45,144 bases of DNA from Gammaproteobacteria bacterium (GCA_005878095.1 VBNH01000084.1:1-45144), one strand, 5' to 3'; shown: positions 1 to 10,096, numbered from the stretch's first letter. The notes: generated from the letters alone by a model not told the origin. Translations and numbers: made by a program.

Positions 1-1721
<1,721 letters not shown>

Positions 1722-1818
1722 CAGGGGTGCGCTGACTGAGTATGACGAAGTGCGGTGCCCGACCCCGGCCGATGCCGTAAAATGCTACGTACGCCTGTAG
1801 CGCGTCTGAGCGGTACTC

Positions 1819-2493
1819 ATGACGGAGATCTTCCCTCGACTCGAGATCCTGCCGCCGTCACAGCGGCGTATTTGGCCCGAGCTCTGTGCGATCCCCAAGG
1901 ACTTCGTGCTGTACGGAGGGACCGCGCTGGCGTTGCATTTAGGTCACCGGGAATCGGCGGACTTCGATTTCTTCGGCGGCCGGAAGTTCGACGTGCGCGC
2001 TCTCGAGACCGGAATCCCGTTTCTTGCCGGCGCAAAAATCATCCAGCGTGCGGAGGACACGTTGACTGCGATCGTTCAGCGTGGCGGTCCGGTGAGAATC
2101 TCATTTTTTGGAGTGCCAGAACTGTCACGCTTGGAACCGCCTCTTGTGGTAAAGGACAACGGGCTGCAGGTTGCATCCCTGCTTGATTTGGCGGGAACCA
2201 AGGCTTCGGTGATACAAGTTCGCGCACAAGCCCGTGACTACATCGACATGGATGCACTGATCACACTCGGCAAAGTGAGTCTACCGACTGCGCTGGTCGC
2301 AGCCGCCAAGATCTACGGGCCGTCGTTCAATCCACAAATCACACTGAAAGCCCTATCCTATTTTGACGATGGGAATCTGCGCGATTTGCCCGAAGCAATG
2401 AAGCTTCGCCTGGTGACAGCGGCGCGCGAGACCGACCTGGATCATCTGCCTGGCATCGAACCCACCGGTCGAGACTTTGGCCACGAGTTGTGA
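1819..2493 (+). CDS. AbiEii/AbiGii-type nucleotidyltransferase (toxin-like)
   Basis: A 224-residue protein with the hallmark of AbiEii/MenT nucleotidyltransferases: YGGTALALHLGHRESADFDFF near residues 32-52, the GG...DxD pattern that holds the metal-NTP site. A later lysine/aspartate segment (DLAGTKASVI...ARDYID, about residues 117-138) matches the family's second conserved block. Known AbiEii proteins transfer nucleotides to tRNA or other targets as toxins in abortive-infection or toxin-antitoxin pairs. The next gene overlaps it by four bases (GTGA), so the two are probably translated together. Base composition is visibly less GC-rich than in gltD or the hyf genes, suggesting transfer. No classical winged-helix AbiEi antitoxin lies beside it. 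The family call is firm; toxicity is inferred. Confidence 0.8.
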   Translation: MTEIFPRLEILPPSQRRIWPELCAIPKDFVLYGGTALALHLGHRESADFDFFGGRKFDVRALETGIPFLAGAKIIQRAEDTLTAIVQRGGPVRISFFGVPELSRLEPPLVVKDNGLQVASLLDLAGTKASVIQVRAQARDYIDMDALITLGKVSLPTALVAAAKIYGPSFNPQITLKALSYFDDGNLRDLPEAMKLRLVTAARETDLDHLPGIEPTGRDFGHEL

Positions 2494-2855
2494 ACGCGAT
2501 CCCCACAACGCCCGCCATGTTGGAAATTGCACGGCGGGTCATTTGGTTCGAGCCGCCCGAGAAGGCACTTCGTGATCCGGTGCAGTTCATGGCGTATGCA
2601 ATGACCTACGCTGTGCACGAGGACATGCGCGTTATTCGGCAGTTCGTCTCGGATGACGACCTCAGGGACGCTCTCGATCACGCGCCGCCCGGGATAATCG
2701 ACCCGCGTTCGTGGGCCTACTGGAACTCCAAAATGGGCCGGTATCCCGCGCCGCCGCGGCCCCAGCGGAGGTTCGGGAGCGCGGATTCGGAAGAGGTGCG
2801 CCGTCGCGCGCGGCAAGAGTGGCTCGCAAGATACGCACCAAAGCAGGGCGACTGA
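2490..2855 (+). CDS. Small unknown protein coupled to the AbiEii-type gene
   Basis: A 121-residue soluble protein with no function I can assign. It starts at a GTG at 2490 that overlaps the stop codon of the nucleotidyltransferase gene, which indicates translational coupling and a shared role. The N-terminal half is predicted helical (TPAMLEIARRVIWFEPPEKA, then YAMTYAVHEDMRVIRQFV). A short conserved-looking motif, DPRSWAYWNSKMGRYP, lies near residues 71-86, followed by a basic proline/arginine tail. It lacks the winged-helix and C-terminal layout of AbiEi. By position it could be the antitoxin or an accessory factor of an AbiEii-like pair; that role is inference. Confidence 0.65.
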   Translation: MNAIPTTPAMLEIARRVIWFEPPEKALRDPVQFMAYAMTYAVHEDMRVIRQFVSDDDLRDALDHAPPGIIDPRSWAYWNSKMGRYPAPPRPQRRFGSADSEEVRRRARQEWLARYAPKQGD

Positions 2856-2865
2856 AAAGCGCGGC

Positions 2866-3405
2866 TCAGCTCATGACGGCGGGGGCGGCGGCATTGTCGG
2901 CCCCCGACATGAGCCACAGCAATCCCTGCAGCAGCTGCACCGGTGTCGGCGGGCAGCCGCGGATCACGAGATCGACCGGAAGGACCTTCGAGACCGCGCC
3001 CACGCAGGCATAGCTGCCTGCGAACACGCCGCACCCGGCGCCGCAGTCACCCGCGGCGATGACCCACTTCGGCGCCGGCATGGCGGCCCAGGTGCGCTCG
3101 AGGGCTTCGCGCATGTTGAGCGTCACAGGCCCGGTGACGAGCAGCACGTCGGCGTGGCGGGGCGAGGCCACGAAGCGGATGCCGAATCGCTCGATATCGT
3201 AAAAGGCGTTGGAGAGCGCGTGGATCTCGAGCTCGCAGCCGTTGCACGAACCGGCGTCGACTTCGCGGATCGCGAGACTGCGCCCGAGCCTGCGGGCGAT
3301 GGCGCCGCGCAGCTCTTCACCGGCGGCTTCGAACCCGTCCGTCGGTTCGCTGACGGCTTCCGTACATGGTGCCGTGATGAGGTTCTTGAACAGACGTCTG
3401 CGCAT
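2866..3405 (-). CDS. hyfI: Hyf/Ehr complex iron-sulfur subunit (NuoB/HyfI-like)
   Basis: A 179-residue homolog of the small subunit of group 4 hydrogenases and of complex I NuoB. The four ligands of the proximal [4Fe-4S] (N2-type) cluster are present: Cys54 and Cys57 in SCNGCE, Cys121 in GDCGAG and Cys151 in RGCPPTP. It sits on the cytoplasmic face and would carry electrons between the large subunit and the membrane arm. It is the last gene of the six-gene minus-strand operon, 25 bases after hyfG. Here the cluster is kept while the partner large subunit has lost its NiFe ligands, so it is an electron-transfer subunit but probably not part of a hydrogenase. Confidence 0.85.
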   Translation of the reverse strand: MRRRLFKNLITAPCTEAVSEPTDGFEAAGEELRGAIARRLGRSLAIREVDAGSCNGCELEIHALSNAFYDIERFGIRFVASPRHADVLLVTGPVTLNMREALERTWAAMPAPKWVIAAGDCGAGCGVFAGSYACVGAVSKVLPVDLVIRGCPPTPVQLLQGLLWLMSGADNAAAPAVMS

Positions 3406-3430
3406 AAGGGGTCAGGAAGCTGGCGTGGAA

Positions 3431-4942
3431 CTACAGGTCATGTCCGGAGTAGGAGCAGTTGAACGACTTGTTGCACAGCGGGAAGTCCGCGACGATGTTG
3501 CCCTCGATCGCCGCCTCCAGCAGCGGCCACAGCAACCACGACGGATCGCGCAGGTGGCAGCGCTCGATGCGCCGTCCGGCGCCGAGGCGCGCGTAGCCGA
3601 GCACATCGCCCCGGAACCCCTCGACGAGCGCAGCGCCCTCGACGCTGGTCGCGGGCACGGCACGGATGCCTGAGCGCACCGGGCCGGCGGGCAGCGTGGC
3701 GAGCGAGCGCTCGAGCCAGCCGATGCTGTGCTGGATCTCCTGGATCCTCACCCAGACGCGCGCATCGACATCGCCTTCGGACCGGACCGCGATCTCGAGG
3801 GGCGCCGCATCGTAGGGGGGATAGGGCACGCAGATCCGCGCATCGAATGAGCGCCCGGACGCCCGGCCGACATAACCGGGGGCGGCGAACTGCGCCGCGA
3901 GCGCGCTCGACACGACACCCGTGCCGACGGTGCGATCCTGGAGCGAGGCCGTGTTCTCGTAGAGCTCGACCAGCTCCGGGAATTGCCCGCGCAGGCTTGC
4001 GGTGAGGGACAGGATCGCCGCGACGCCCGCCGGCTCGAGATCCACGGCGACTCCGCCGGGTACCACGCAGTCCATCATCAGGCGATGACCGAAGGCGGTG
4101 GCGCAGGCGCGCAGGGTCTGCTCGCGCAGGATGCCGCACTCCGCGTGCATCATCGAGAACGCGGCGTCATTGCAGACGGCTCCCACGTCCCCGAGGTGAT
4201 TCGCGATCCGCTCGAGCTCGGCCATCACCGCCCGCAACCACAGCGCGCGCGGCGGCGGATCGAACTCGAGCGCGGCTTCCACCGCGCGAGCGAACACCAG
4301 CGAGTACGCCACGGTGCTGTCCCCGGACACGCGCGCCGCCAGTCGTGCCGCCTCCTCGATCGACTTGCCGCACAGGAGCCTGTCGATGCCCTTGTGCGTG
4401 TAGCCCAAGCGTTCTTCGAGCCGTACGATCGTTTCCCCGCTCGCCGTGAAGCGGAAATGACCCGGCTCGATGATGCCCGCGTGCACCGGACCGACCGCGA
4501 TCTGATGCAGACTCGGGCCCTCGGCCTCGAGAAACCGATAGGGCGGCAGGGCTGCGCCCGGGCGCGGCGATTCGGCCAGGGGATGCTGCACGGGCCAGCG
4601 CCCGTGGTCGAGCCACGGCCGTGGATCGGGAAGCCCGGTGAACTCGATACCGAACAGATCGCTGGCCGAGCGCTCCAGGCGGGATGCCGGTGGGTGGAAC
4701 GGTGCGAGCGAGGGGACTTTGCCGGCGCGCGCGTCGAGGGACGCACTCATTATCTGGCGCGTGGCGGGCTCGTACAGCACGCACTGCACGGCGCCGATAT
4801 CGCCCCAAAGCCCAAGCAGATCGAGCTTGCCCTCGCGCAAGGCCTCCCCGATCGCACGCCAGGAGTCGGGGCCCACCGGCGTGCGCGGCCAGCCGCGATG
4901 CGCGACATCCGGGCCCGAATCTGCGAACAGAGCCTCGAGCAC
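3431..4942 (-). CDS. hyfG: Hyf/Ehr large subunit lacking NiFe-binding cysteines
   Basis: A 503-residue protein with an N-terminal NuoC-like region (about residues 1-150) fused to a NuoD/hydrogenase-large-subunit domain, the HyfG/HycE layout. True NiFe hydrogenases hold the metal with two CxxC motifs. At the first, where RxCGxC is expected, the sequence is RVSGDS (Ser206, Ser209). At the second, where DPCxxC is expected near the end, it is SYSG (Ser497, Gly500). All four metal ligands are therefore missing. Nearby Cys490 and Cys496 do not fall at ligand positions. This fits the published Ehr group, energy-converting hydrogenase-related complexes without a NiFe site. The substrate and redox partner are unknown. 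hyfF ends 9 bases upstream and hyfI follows. Confidence 0.85.
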   Translation of the reverse strand: MLEALFADSGPDVAHRGWPRTPVGPDSWRAIGEALREGKLDLLGLWGDIGAVQCVLYEPATRQIMSASLDARAGKVPSLAPFHPPASRLERSASDLFGIEFTGLPDPRPWLDHGRWPVQHPLAESPRPGAALPPYRFLEAEGPSLHQIAVGPVHAGIIEPGHFRFTASGETIVRLEERLGYTHKGIDRLLCGKSIEEAARLAARVSGDSTVAYSLVFARAVEAALEFDPPPRALWLRAVMAELERIANHLGDVGAVCNDAAFSMMHAECGILREQTLRACATAFGHRLMMDCVVPGGVAVDLEPAGVAAILSLTASLRGQFPELVELYENTASLQDRTVGTGVVSSALAAQFAAPGYVGRASGRSFDARICVPYPPYDAAPLEIAVRSEGDVDARVWVRIQEIQHSIGWLERSLATLPAGPVRSGIRAVPATSVEGAALVEGFRGDVLGYARLGAGRRIERCHLRDPSWLLWPLLEAAIEGNIVADFPLCNKSFNCSYSGHDL

Positions 4943-4951
4943 CTGCGCCCC

Positions 4952-6391
4952 CTATCCCAGCTGGCCGGCCACGTGGCGGAACCAGGCGACGACGGGTGCG
5001 GGCAGGTAGACGCCCGCCGCTGCGACCAGCAGCAGATGCAGCGTCATCGGCGCGAGACGCCAGGCCGGCAGCAGGTGTCGCCGCTCGGTGTCGCCGAAGG
5101 CGAGGCCCTGAAGCCGCAGCGCGAGGGCGCTGAATGCGATCAGCAGACCCGCCACCAGCAGAATCGCCAGCCAGGGCGAGCGCGCGAAGGTCGACGTCAC
5201 CAGCAGGAACTCGCTGGTGAAGATCCCGAACGGCGGCAGCCCCGCGATGGCGACCACACCCAACACCAGCAGCCAGCCGAGCAGCGGTTGACTGTGCGTG
5301 AGCCCGCGGATGTCCGCGGTGCGCTGCGTCCCCTCGAGCTGTGAGATGTAGCCGACGCCGAAGAAGATGGCGGACTTCGTCAGGCTGTGCATGGTCATGT
5401 GCAGCAGTCCCGCGAAGCTGGCCAGCGGCCCGCCCAGGCCGAAGGCGAGCGTGATGATGCCCATGTGCTCGATCGAGGAATACGCAAACATGCGCTTGAT
5501 GTCGCGGCGCCGGTAGAGCATGAAACCCGCGAACAGGAGCGAGGTGAAGCCCATCGTCACCATCATCGGGCCGGGCGCGAGCACGTGCGGATTGCCGGCG
5601 ATGATCAGTTTGAATCGCAACAGCGCAAACAGCGCCACGTTGAGCAGGAGGCCGGAGAGCACCGCCGAGATGGGCGTCGGGCCTTCGGCGTGCGCGTCCG
5701 GCAGCCAGGCGTGCACCGGGACCAGGCCCACTTTCGTGCCGTAGCCGAGCAGCAGGAAGACGAACGCCAGGTTCAGGAGCGAGGGATCGAAGCTGGCCGA
5801 GCTCACCGCCAGGCGGTCCCAGGCCATCGCGACCATTCCCTGGCCCAGGTGCTCCTGCGCCGCGAGGTACACGAGGATCGTGCCGAACAGGGCGAGCGCG
5901 ATGCCGACCGACCCCAGAATGAAGTATTTCCACGCCGCCTCGAGCGCCGCATTGGTGCGGTAGATGCCCACCATCATCACGGTGGTGAGGGTCGCCAGCT
6001 CGATCGCCACCCACATGAGTCCGATGTTGTTCGACACCAGCGCGAGATTCATGGCGAACATCAGCAGCTGGTACATGGCGTGATAGAAGCGCAGATCACG
6101 CGCCTTGAGCCGTCGCGTCTGCAGCTCGTGCGCGATGTAGCCGGCACTGAACACGCTGGTGCTGAAGCCCACCAGCGCGCCGACGAACAGGAACACCGTA
6201 TTGAGATCGTCGACCAGCAGATAAAGCGAGGGCTGCGGCCGGTGCCGGTAGAGCGCCGCGGCGCAGCTGAGCGTGAGCGCGCACAGGGTCACGTTGAGAG
6301 CCGCGGCGAGACGGTACCTCGGGATCGCCGCGAGCAGCACGGCGCCGAGGGCGGGGGTGCACAGCAGTGCGGTGAGCGCCAGCTGTCCCAT
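4952..6391 (-). CDS. hyfF: Hyf/Ehr antiporter-like membrane subunit (HyfF/NuoN-like)
   Basis: A 479-residue polytopic membrane protein of the MrpD/NuoN proton-translocating family, with roughly 14 hydrophobic segments. The conserved transmembrane glutamate (MWVAIELATL), the lysine and proline-rich loop (GYGTKVGLVPVHAWLPDAHAE) and the later HMTMHSLTKS histidine/lysine motif are all present, so a proton or cation path looks intact. The ATG at 6391 was chosen because hyfE ends at 6400, the family N-terminus (MGQLALTALL) begins there, and upstream sequence in this frame belongs to hyfE. It would form part of the membrane arm that couples redox chemistry in HyfG/HyfI to ion movement. Confidence 0.85.
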   Translation of the reverse strand: MGQLALTALLCTPALGAVLLAAIPRYRLAAALNVTLCALTLSCAAALYRHRPQPSLYLLVDDLNTVFLFVGALVGFSTSVFSAGYIAHELQTRRLKARDLRFYHAMYQLLMFAMNLALVSNNIGLMWVAIELATLTTVMMVGIYRTNAALEAAWKYFILGSVGIALALFGTILVYLAAQEHLGQGMVAMAWDRLAVSSASFDPSLLNLAFVFLLLGYGTKVGLVPVHAWLPDAHAEGPTPISAVLSGLLLNVALFALLRFKLIIAGNPHVLAPGPMMVTMGFTSLLFAGFMLYRRRDIKRMFAYSSIEHMGIITLAFGLGGPLASFAGLLHMTMHSLTKSAIFFGVGYISQLEGTQRTADIRGLTHSQPLLGWLLVLGVVAIAGLPPFGIFTSEFLLVTSTFARSPWLAILLVAGLLIAFSALALRLQGLAFGDTERRHLLPAWRLAPMTLHLLLVAAAGVYLPAPVVAWFRHVAGQLG

Positions 6392-6399
6392 GGAGGGGC

Positions 6400-7062
6400 T
6401 CACAGCGCTTCGCCGCGCGACATGTCGAGGGCCTGCAGATCCACCGTGTCGAATCGCTCGCGGATGCGGAACAGAAAGATGCCGATGACGATGAAGGCGA
6501 TGAGCACCGAGAACCCGACGCTGATCTCGACCACCAGCGGCATGCCGCGCGCGCCGCTCGCGGCGAGCACCAGACCGTTCTCCAGCGACATGAATCCGAT
6601 GACCTGACTCACGGCGTTGCGACGCGTCACCATCATCAGAAATCCGAGCAGCAGCACCGACAGTGCGAAGGCGAGATCCTCGCGCACGAATGGCCCTTCC
6701 GCCTGCGTCACCGGCAGCATGACGACGATGGACAGTCCCACCAGCGCAATGCCGAACAGCATCGTCGGTCCGACGCTGACGACGGTCTCGATGCTGCGAT
6801 GAATCCCCAGGCGCACCACGATGCGGCGCAGGGCGAGCGGAATGATCACGCCCTTGAACAGCAGGGCGATGAGCGCCGTGATGAACAGATGCGGCGCGCG
6901 CTGCAGATAGGCCTGCCAGGCGACCGAGCACGCCAGCGCATAGGCATGCAGCGCGAACACGTTGAGGAGCGCAAACATGCGGTCCTGATACAGGAGCAGA
7001 AAGCTCAAGAGAACCATGGACCCCGCCAGCAGATGGGCGATGTCGCTGTCGAGCGGACTCAT
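6400..7062 (-). CDS. hyfE: Hyf/Ehr membrane subunit (HyfE-like)
   Basis: A 220-residue integral membrane protein matching hydrogenase-4 component E. The C-terminal half (GFMSLENGLVLAASGARGMPL and following hydrophobic helices) resembles the NuoK/MrpC-type subunit, and the N-terminal half adds several more helices. The conserved membrane glutamate in the SLENG motif is kept. The start at ATG 7062 overlaps the end of hyfC by four bases (ATGA), so translation is coupled. The gene sits between hyfC and hyfF, as in known hyf operons and in Ehr operons. It has no cofactor motif and would contribute to the ion channel. Confidence 0.85.
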   Translation of the reverse strand: MSPLDSDIAHLLAGSMVLLSFLLLYQDRMFALLNVFALHAYALACSVAWQAYLQRAPHLFITALIALLFKGVIIPLALRRIVVRLGIHRSIETVVSVGPTMLFGIALVGLSIVVMLPVTQAEGPFVREDLAFALSVLLLGFLMMVTRRNAVSQVIGFMSLENGLVLAASGARGMPLVVEISVGFSVLIAFIVIGIFLFRIRERFDTVDLQALDMSRGEAL

Positions 7063-8015
7063 CGCGAGACCCTCGAGACGAACAGCAGGATCGTTCCGAG
7101 GAGCCCCAGCATGAGCGCAATGCCGAGAAACTCCGGTACGCGGAACACCCGCATCTTGGCGATGGCGGTCTCGAACAGCACCAGCAGGAATGCCAGCAGC
7201 GCGAGCTTCATGGCCCAGGCGAGGAGCCCGACGGCGTAGGCGAGCACTCCGGCACCGGCGACGGCCGTACCCCAGGGCGTGAACACGCACGCGATGAGCG
7301 ACAGGTACAGCAGCAGCTTCACCGCCGCGGCGGCTTCGAGCACCGCCAGGTGACGGCCGGAGTATTCGAGAATCATGGCCTCGTGGACCATGGTGAGCTC
7401 GAGGTGGGTCGCGGGGTTGTCGACCGGGATGCGGGCGTTTTCCCCGATCGAGACGATGATCAGCGCCACCAGGGCGAGGGCGAGCGAGATGTTGATGCCG
7501 GCACCGGGTCCGAGCATGTAGGCCGAGATCGACGAGAGCTGCGTCGAGCCCGCAAAGAGCGAGAGCGTAAAGACGGCCATCAGCATGGCCGGCTCCGCGA
7601 GCGATGCGAACAGCATTTCGCGGCTCGAGCCGAGGCCGCCAAAGCTCGTGCCGACGTCGAGCCCGGCGAGCGCCAGCAGGAAGCGTGCGGTTCCGAGCAG
7701 TGCGACGATGACGATGATGTCGGCGACGGCACCGAGCGGCAGACCGCTCGCGAACGTCGGCACCAGTGCGGCGGCCACCCAGGTGGTGGCGAAGATCAGG
7801 TAGGGGGCGGCGCGGAACAGCCAGGAGGCGTTCTCGGCGACCACCGCTTCCTTGCGGATCAGCTTCAGCAGGTCGTGATACGGCTGCAGGACCGAGGCTC
7901 CCTGGCGGCGCAGGAGCCGCGCGCGGATCTTGCGCGTCACGCCGGACAGGAGTGGAGCGACCCCGAGGACCAGAGCCGTTTGCGCAAGCTGGATGAGCCA
8001 GTCGGAGTAGCTCAT
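7059..8015 (-). CDS. hyfC: Hyf/Ehr membrane anchor subunit (HyfC/NuoH-like)
   Basis: A 318-residue membrane protein of the NuoH/HycD/HyfC family, which links the soluble redox arm to the antiporter subunits. Visible family signatures are the cytoplasmic loop LQPYHDLLKLIRKEAV near residue 45 and the acidic loop ENARIPVDNPATHLELTMVHEAMILEYSG near residues 200-230. The latter corresponds to the glutamate-rich loop proposed to start proton transfer in complex I. The start is the ATG at 8015, which overlaps hyfB by four bases. About eight transmembrane segments are predicted. No damage seen. Confidence 0.88.
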   Translation of the reverse strand: MSYSDWLIQLAQTALVLGVAPLLSGVTRKIRARLLRRQGASVLQPYHDLLKLIRKEAVVAENASWLFRAAPYLIFATTWVAAALVPTFASGLPLGAVADIIVIVALLGTARFLLALAGLDVGTSFGGLGSSREMLFASLAEPAMLMAVFTLSLFAGSTQLSSISAYMLGPGAGINISLALALVALIIVSIGENARIPVDNPATHLELTMVHEAMILEYSGRHLAVLEAAAAVKLLLYLSLIACVFTPWGTAVAGAGVLAYAVGLLAWAMKLALLAFLLVLFETAIAKMRVFRVPEFLGIALMLGLLGTILLFVSRVSR

Positions 8016-10018
8016 CGCCAGGTCCCGACGATGATCAGCAGCGCGACCAGCGCCGCGAACACCAGCGTCAGATAGTTGCGGATCGTCAGGAATTGCATGC
8101 GGTTCAGCCGCTCGGCCGTGGCCGCGACGAACCGGATGATGGGCGTGTAGAGCGCGTCCCACACCGTGTCGCGCAGCTCGACCTGCAGCCGCGCCACCGC
8201 GGTATCACCAGGTCGCGGCATGGTCAGCTGCTCGCGCGCACGAAACACGACGCTGCCGAACACGCGCCGGATGGGCTGCGCGAAGCTTCCCGCGGTGTAC
8301 TGCGTCGCGGGGCTGGCATCCGGGAAGCCGCAGTCCCAGGCCGCGGAGCGGCGCAGGGCGTGCGAGGCAACGCGGCGCACCGCGAAGGCGGTTGCGGCGG
8401 CGGCGAGCAGAATCATGACGAACACGAGGAGCCCGCTGTAGGCGCTGCGGTGGATGTCGATGGGCACGATCCGCAACCACGCCTGGCCGGACTGCGGCGC
8501 GAGCCGGGCTCCCACGGCCATCTGCGTCACGGCCCCCAGGCTGTCGATGACGAAACCGGGCAGGATCCCGGCCAGCAGACACAGCAGCGCGAGCGAGAGC
8601 ATCGCGATCTGCGAGCAGCGGTCGGTCTCTGCGGCGCTCGAGGCCGCCTGCGTGCGCGGGCGGCCGAGGAAGGTCATGCCGAACGCCTTGACGAAGCACG
8701 CCGCGGCGAGCGCGGCCGAGCAGGCGAGGGTCGCGCCGACGGCAGGAACCAGCAGCCTCGGAACCCACTGCGGCAGCTGCGGGCTCAGGAGAATCGCCTG
8801 GAACGTGAGCCATTCGGAGACGAAGCCGTTGAAGGGCGGAAGCGCCGAGATGGCGATGCATCCGACGAGAAACGCCACCGCCGTCGCCGGCATTGCCTTG
8901 ATCAGTCCGCCGAGGCGCTCCATGTCGCGTTCCCCGGTCGCATTGAGCACCGCCCCCGAGCCCATGAACAGCAGACTCTTGAAGAGCGAGTGATTGAATA
9001 CGTGGAAGATCGCCGCCGCGAACGCCAGCGCCGCCGCGGCGCGCAGGCCGCTCGCCTCGAACGCAAGCGCCAGCCCCAGGCCGATGAAGATGATGCCGAT
9101 GTTCTCGACGGTGTGGTACGCGAGCAGCCGCTTCAGATCGTGTTCCATCAACGCATACAGGACCCCCAGCAGTGCGGTGACGGCGGCGATCACCAGTACC
9201 GGAACGCTCCACCACCATGCGGGGGGACCTGCCAGGTCGAAGACCAGCCGCACGAAGCCATAGACCGCCACCTTGGTCATCACTCCGCTCATCAATGCGG
9301 AGACGTGACTCGGCGCGGCCGGGTGCGCGAGCGGCAGCCACGCGTGCAGCGGCACGAGGCCTGCCTTGGAGCCGGCTCCGAGCAGCGCGAGCAGTAGAAC
9401 GATCGGGCCGACGCCGGACGCGCTCACGCGACGGATCGCCTCGAACGAGTATCCGCCCTCGGGGCCGGCGAGCAGGCCGAACGCGAGCAGCAGCGTCAGG
9501 GCACCGCCCGATGCCATGATGAGATACACCAGCGCGGCGTGGCGGTTCTCGGGAGAACGGTGCTCGCTCAGCACCAGCGCCCAGGAGGCGAGCGACATGA
9601 GCTCCCAGCCGACGAGGAAGGAAAACGCATCCTGTGCCAGCAGCACCAGATTCATGCCGGCGATGAAGGCCGGGTAGAAGGGCACGACCCGCTGCGGCTC
9701 GCGGGCGTGTACTCCGTAGCCGATGGCGTAGCCGCTCACGATGGCCGCGGCCAGGTTGACGATGAGGGCGAACGCGGCGCTCAGAGGATCGAGGCCGAGG
9801 AATGTGCGGCCGAGCGGCAGCCCGATGGGGATCTCGACGGATTCGAGCCCGCCAGCCGGCGCGAGCAGCCTGAGCAGCGCCACGCCCGCCAGACCCGCAC
9901 AGACAGCTGCGCAGGCTGCGTAGATGAGGCGAGTGCCGGGCGTGCGGCGCGCGGCGAAGATCCCGAGCACCGAGAGCGCGAGCAGCAATCCGACGCCGCT
10001 AGCCGCGAGTTGGCTCAA
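8012..10018 (-). CDS. hyfB: Hyf/Ehr antiporter-like membrane subunit (HyfB/NuoL-like)
   Basis: First gene of the operon; a 668-residue protein of the MrpA/NuoL proton-translocating family. Characteristic elements are the membrane glutamate in VGWELMSLASWALV, the lysine and loop SKAGLVPLHAWLPLAHPAAPSHVSALMSG, and HVFNHSLFKSLLFMG. The C-terminal part resembles the extended HyfB tail. The start is a TTG at 10018 preceded by AGGTGA, and no in-frame ATG lies upstream. It overlaps hyfC by four bases. An extended -10 box at 10054-10062 lies just upstream and may drive all six genes. The HyfBCEFGI set without HyfA, HyfD or HyfH is the composition expected of an Ehr complex. Confidence 0.87.
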   Translation of the reverse strand: MSQLAASGVGLLLALSVLGIFAARRTPGTRLIYAACAAVCAGLAGVALLRLLAPAGGLESVEIPIGLPLGRTFLGLDPLSAAFALIVNLAAAIVSGYAIGYGVHAREPQRVVPFYPAFIAGMNLVLLAQDAFSFLVGWELMSLASWALVLSEHRSPENRHAALVYLIMASGGALTLLLAFGLLAGPEGGYSFEAIRRVSASGVGPIVLLLALLGAGSKAGLVPLHAWLPLAHPAAPSHVSALMSGVMTKVAVYGFVRLVFDLAGPPAWWWSVPVLVIAAVTALLGVLYALMEHDLKRLLAYHTVENIGIIFIGLGLALAFEASGLRAAAALAFAAAIFHVFNHSLFKSLLFMGSGAVLNATGERDMERLGGLIKAMPATAVAFLVGCIAISALPPFNGFVSEWLTFQAILLSPQLPQWVPRLLVPAVGATLACSAALAAACFVKAFGMTFLGRPRTQAASSAAETDRCSQIAMLSLALLCLLAGILPGFVIDSLGAVTQMAVGARLAPQSGQAWLRIVPIDIHRSAYSGLLVFVMILLAAAATAFAVRRVASHALRRSAAWDCGFPDASPATQYTAGSFAQPIRRVFGSVVFRAREQLTMPRPGDTAVARLQVELRDTVWDALYTPIIRFVAATAERLNRMQFLTIRNYLTLVFAALVALLIIVGTWR

Positions 10019-10053
10019 GCATCACCTACCCTTGCGCGACGACTCCCCTGAGG

Positions 10054-10062
10054 ATTATCGCA
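10054..10062 (-). promoter_or_regulatory. Candidate extended -10 promoter of the hyf operon
   Basis: On the minus strand the bases read TGCGATAAT, an extended -10 box (TGn plus GATAAT). No good -35 hexamer is seen; that position falls inside the upstream terminator hairpin. Transcription would start near 10047 and give a leader of about 29 bases ending at the AGGTGA ribosome site and the TTG start of hyfB. The call rests on sequence match only. Confidence 0.4.
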
Positions 10063-10065
10063 GGC

Positions 10066-10096
10066 AAAAAAAAGCCCCGCTCAGTTGGCGGGGCTT
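10066..10096 (-). terminator. Intrinsic terminator upstream of hyfB
   Basis: Read on the minus strand, a nine-base-pair stem AAGCCCCGC/GCGGGGCTT with a 7-base loop (10072-10096) is followed directly by a run of eight T. This is a textbook rho-independent terminator. It faces the same way as the hyf operon but lies before its start, so it must end a different minus-strand transcript that begins between here and about 10460. It would also insulate hyfB from that transcript. Confidence 0.85.

Noticed and set aside
1722..1818. Promoter TAAAAT before the AbiEii gene
   Set aside because: A -10-like box is present near 1780 but no matching -35 was found, so it is not listed.
2866..4942. Calling the Hyf-like operon a functional NiFe hydrogenase
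   Set aside because: All four NiFe ligands are missing in the large subunit and no hyp-type maturation genes are in the window.
4167..6014. Minus-strand frame of 615 codons across hyfG and hyfF
   Set aside because: Spans two real genes in another frame and has no recognisable motif; codon composition is of low-complexity Arg/Gly/Ala type.
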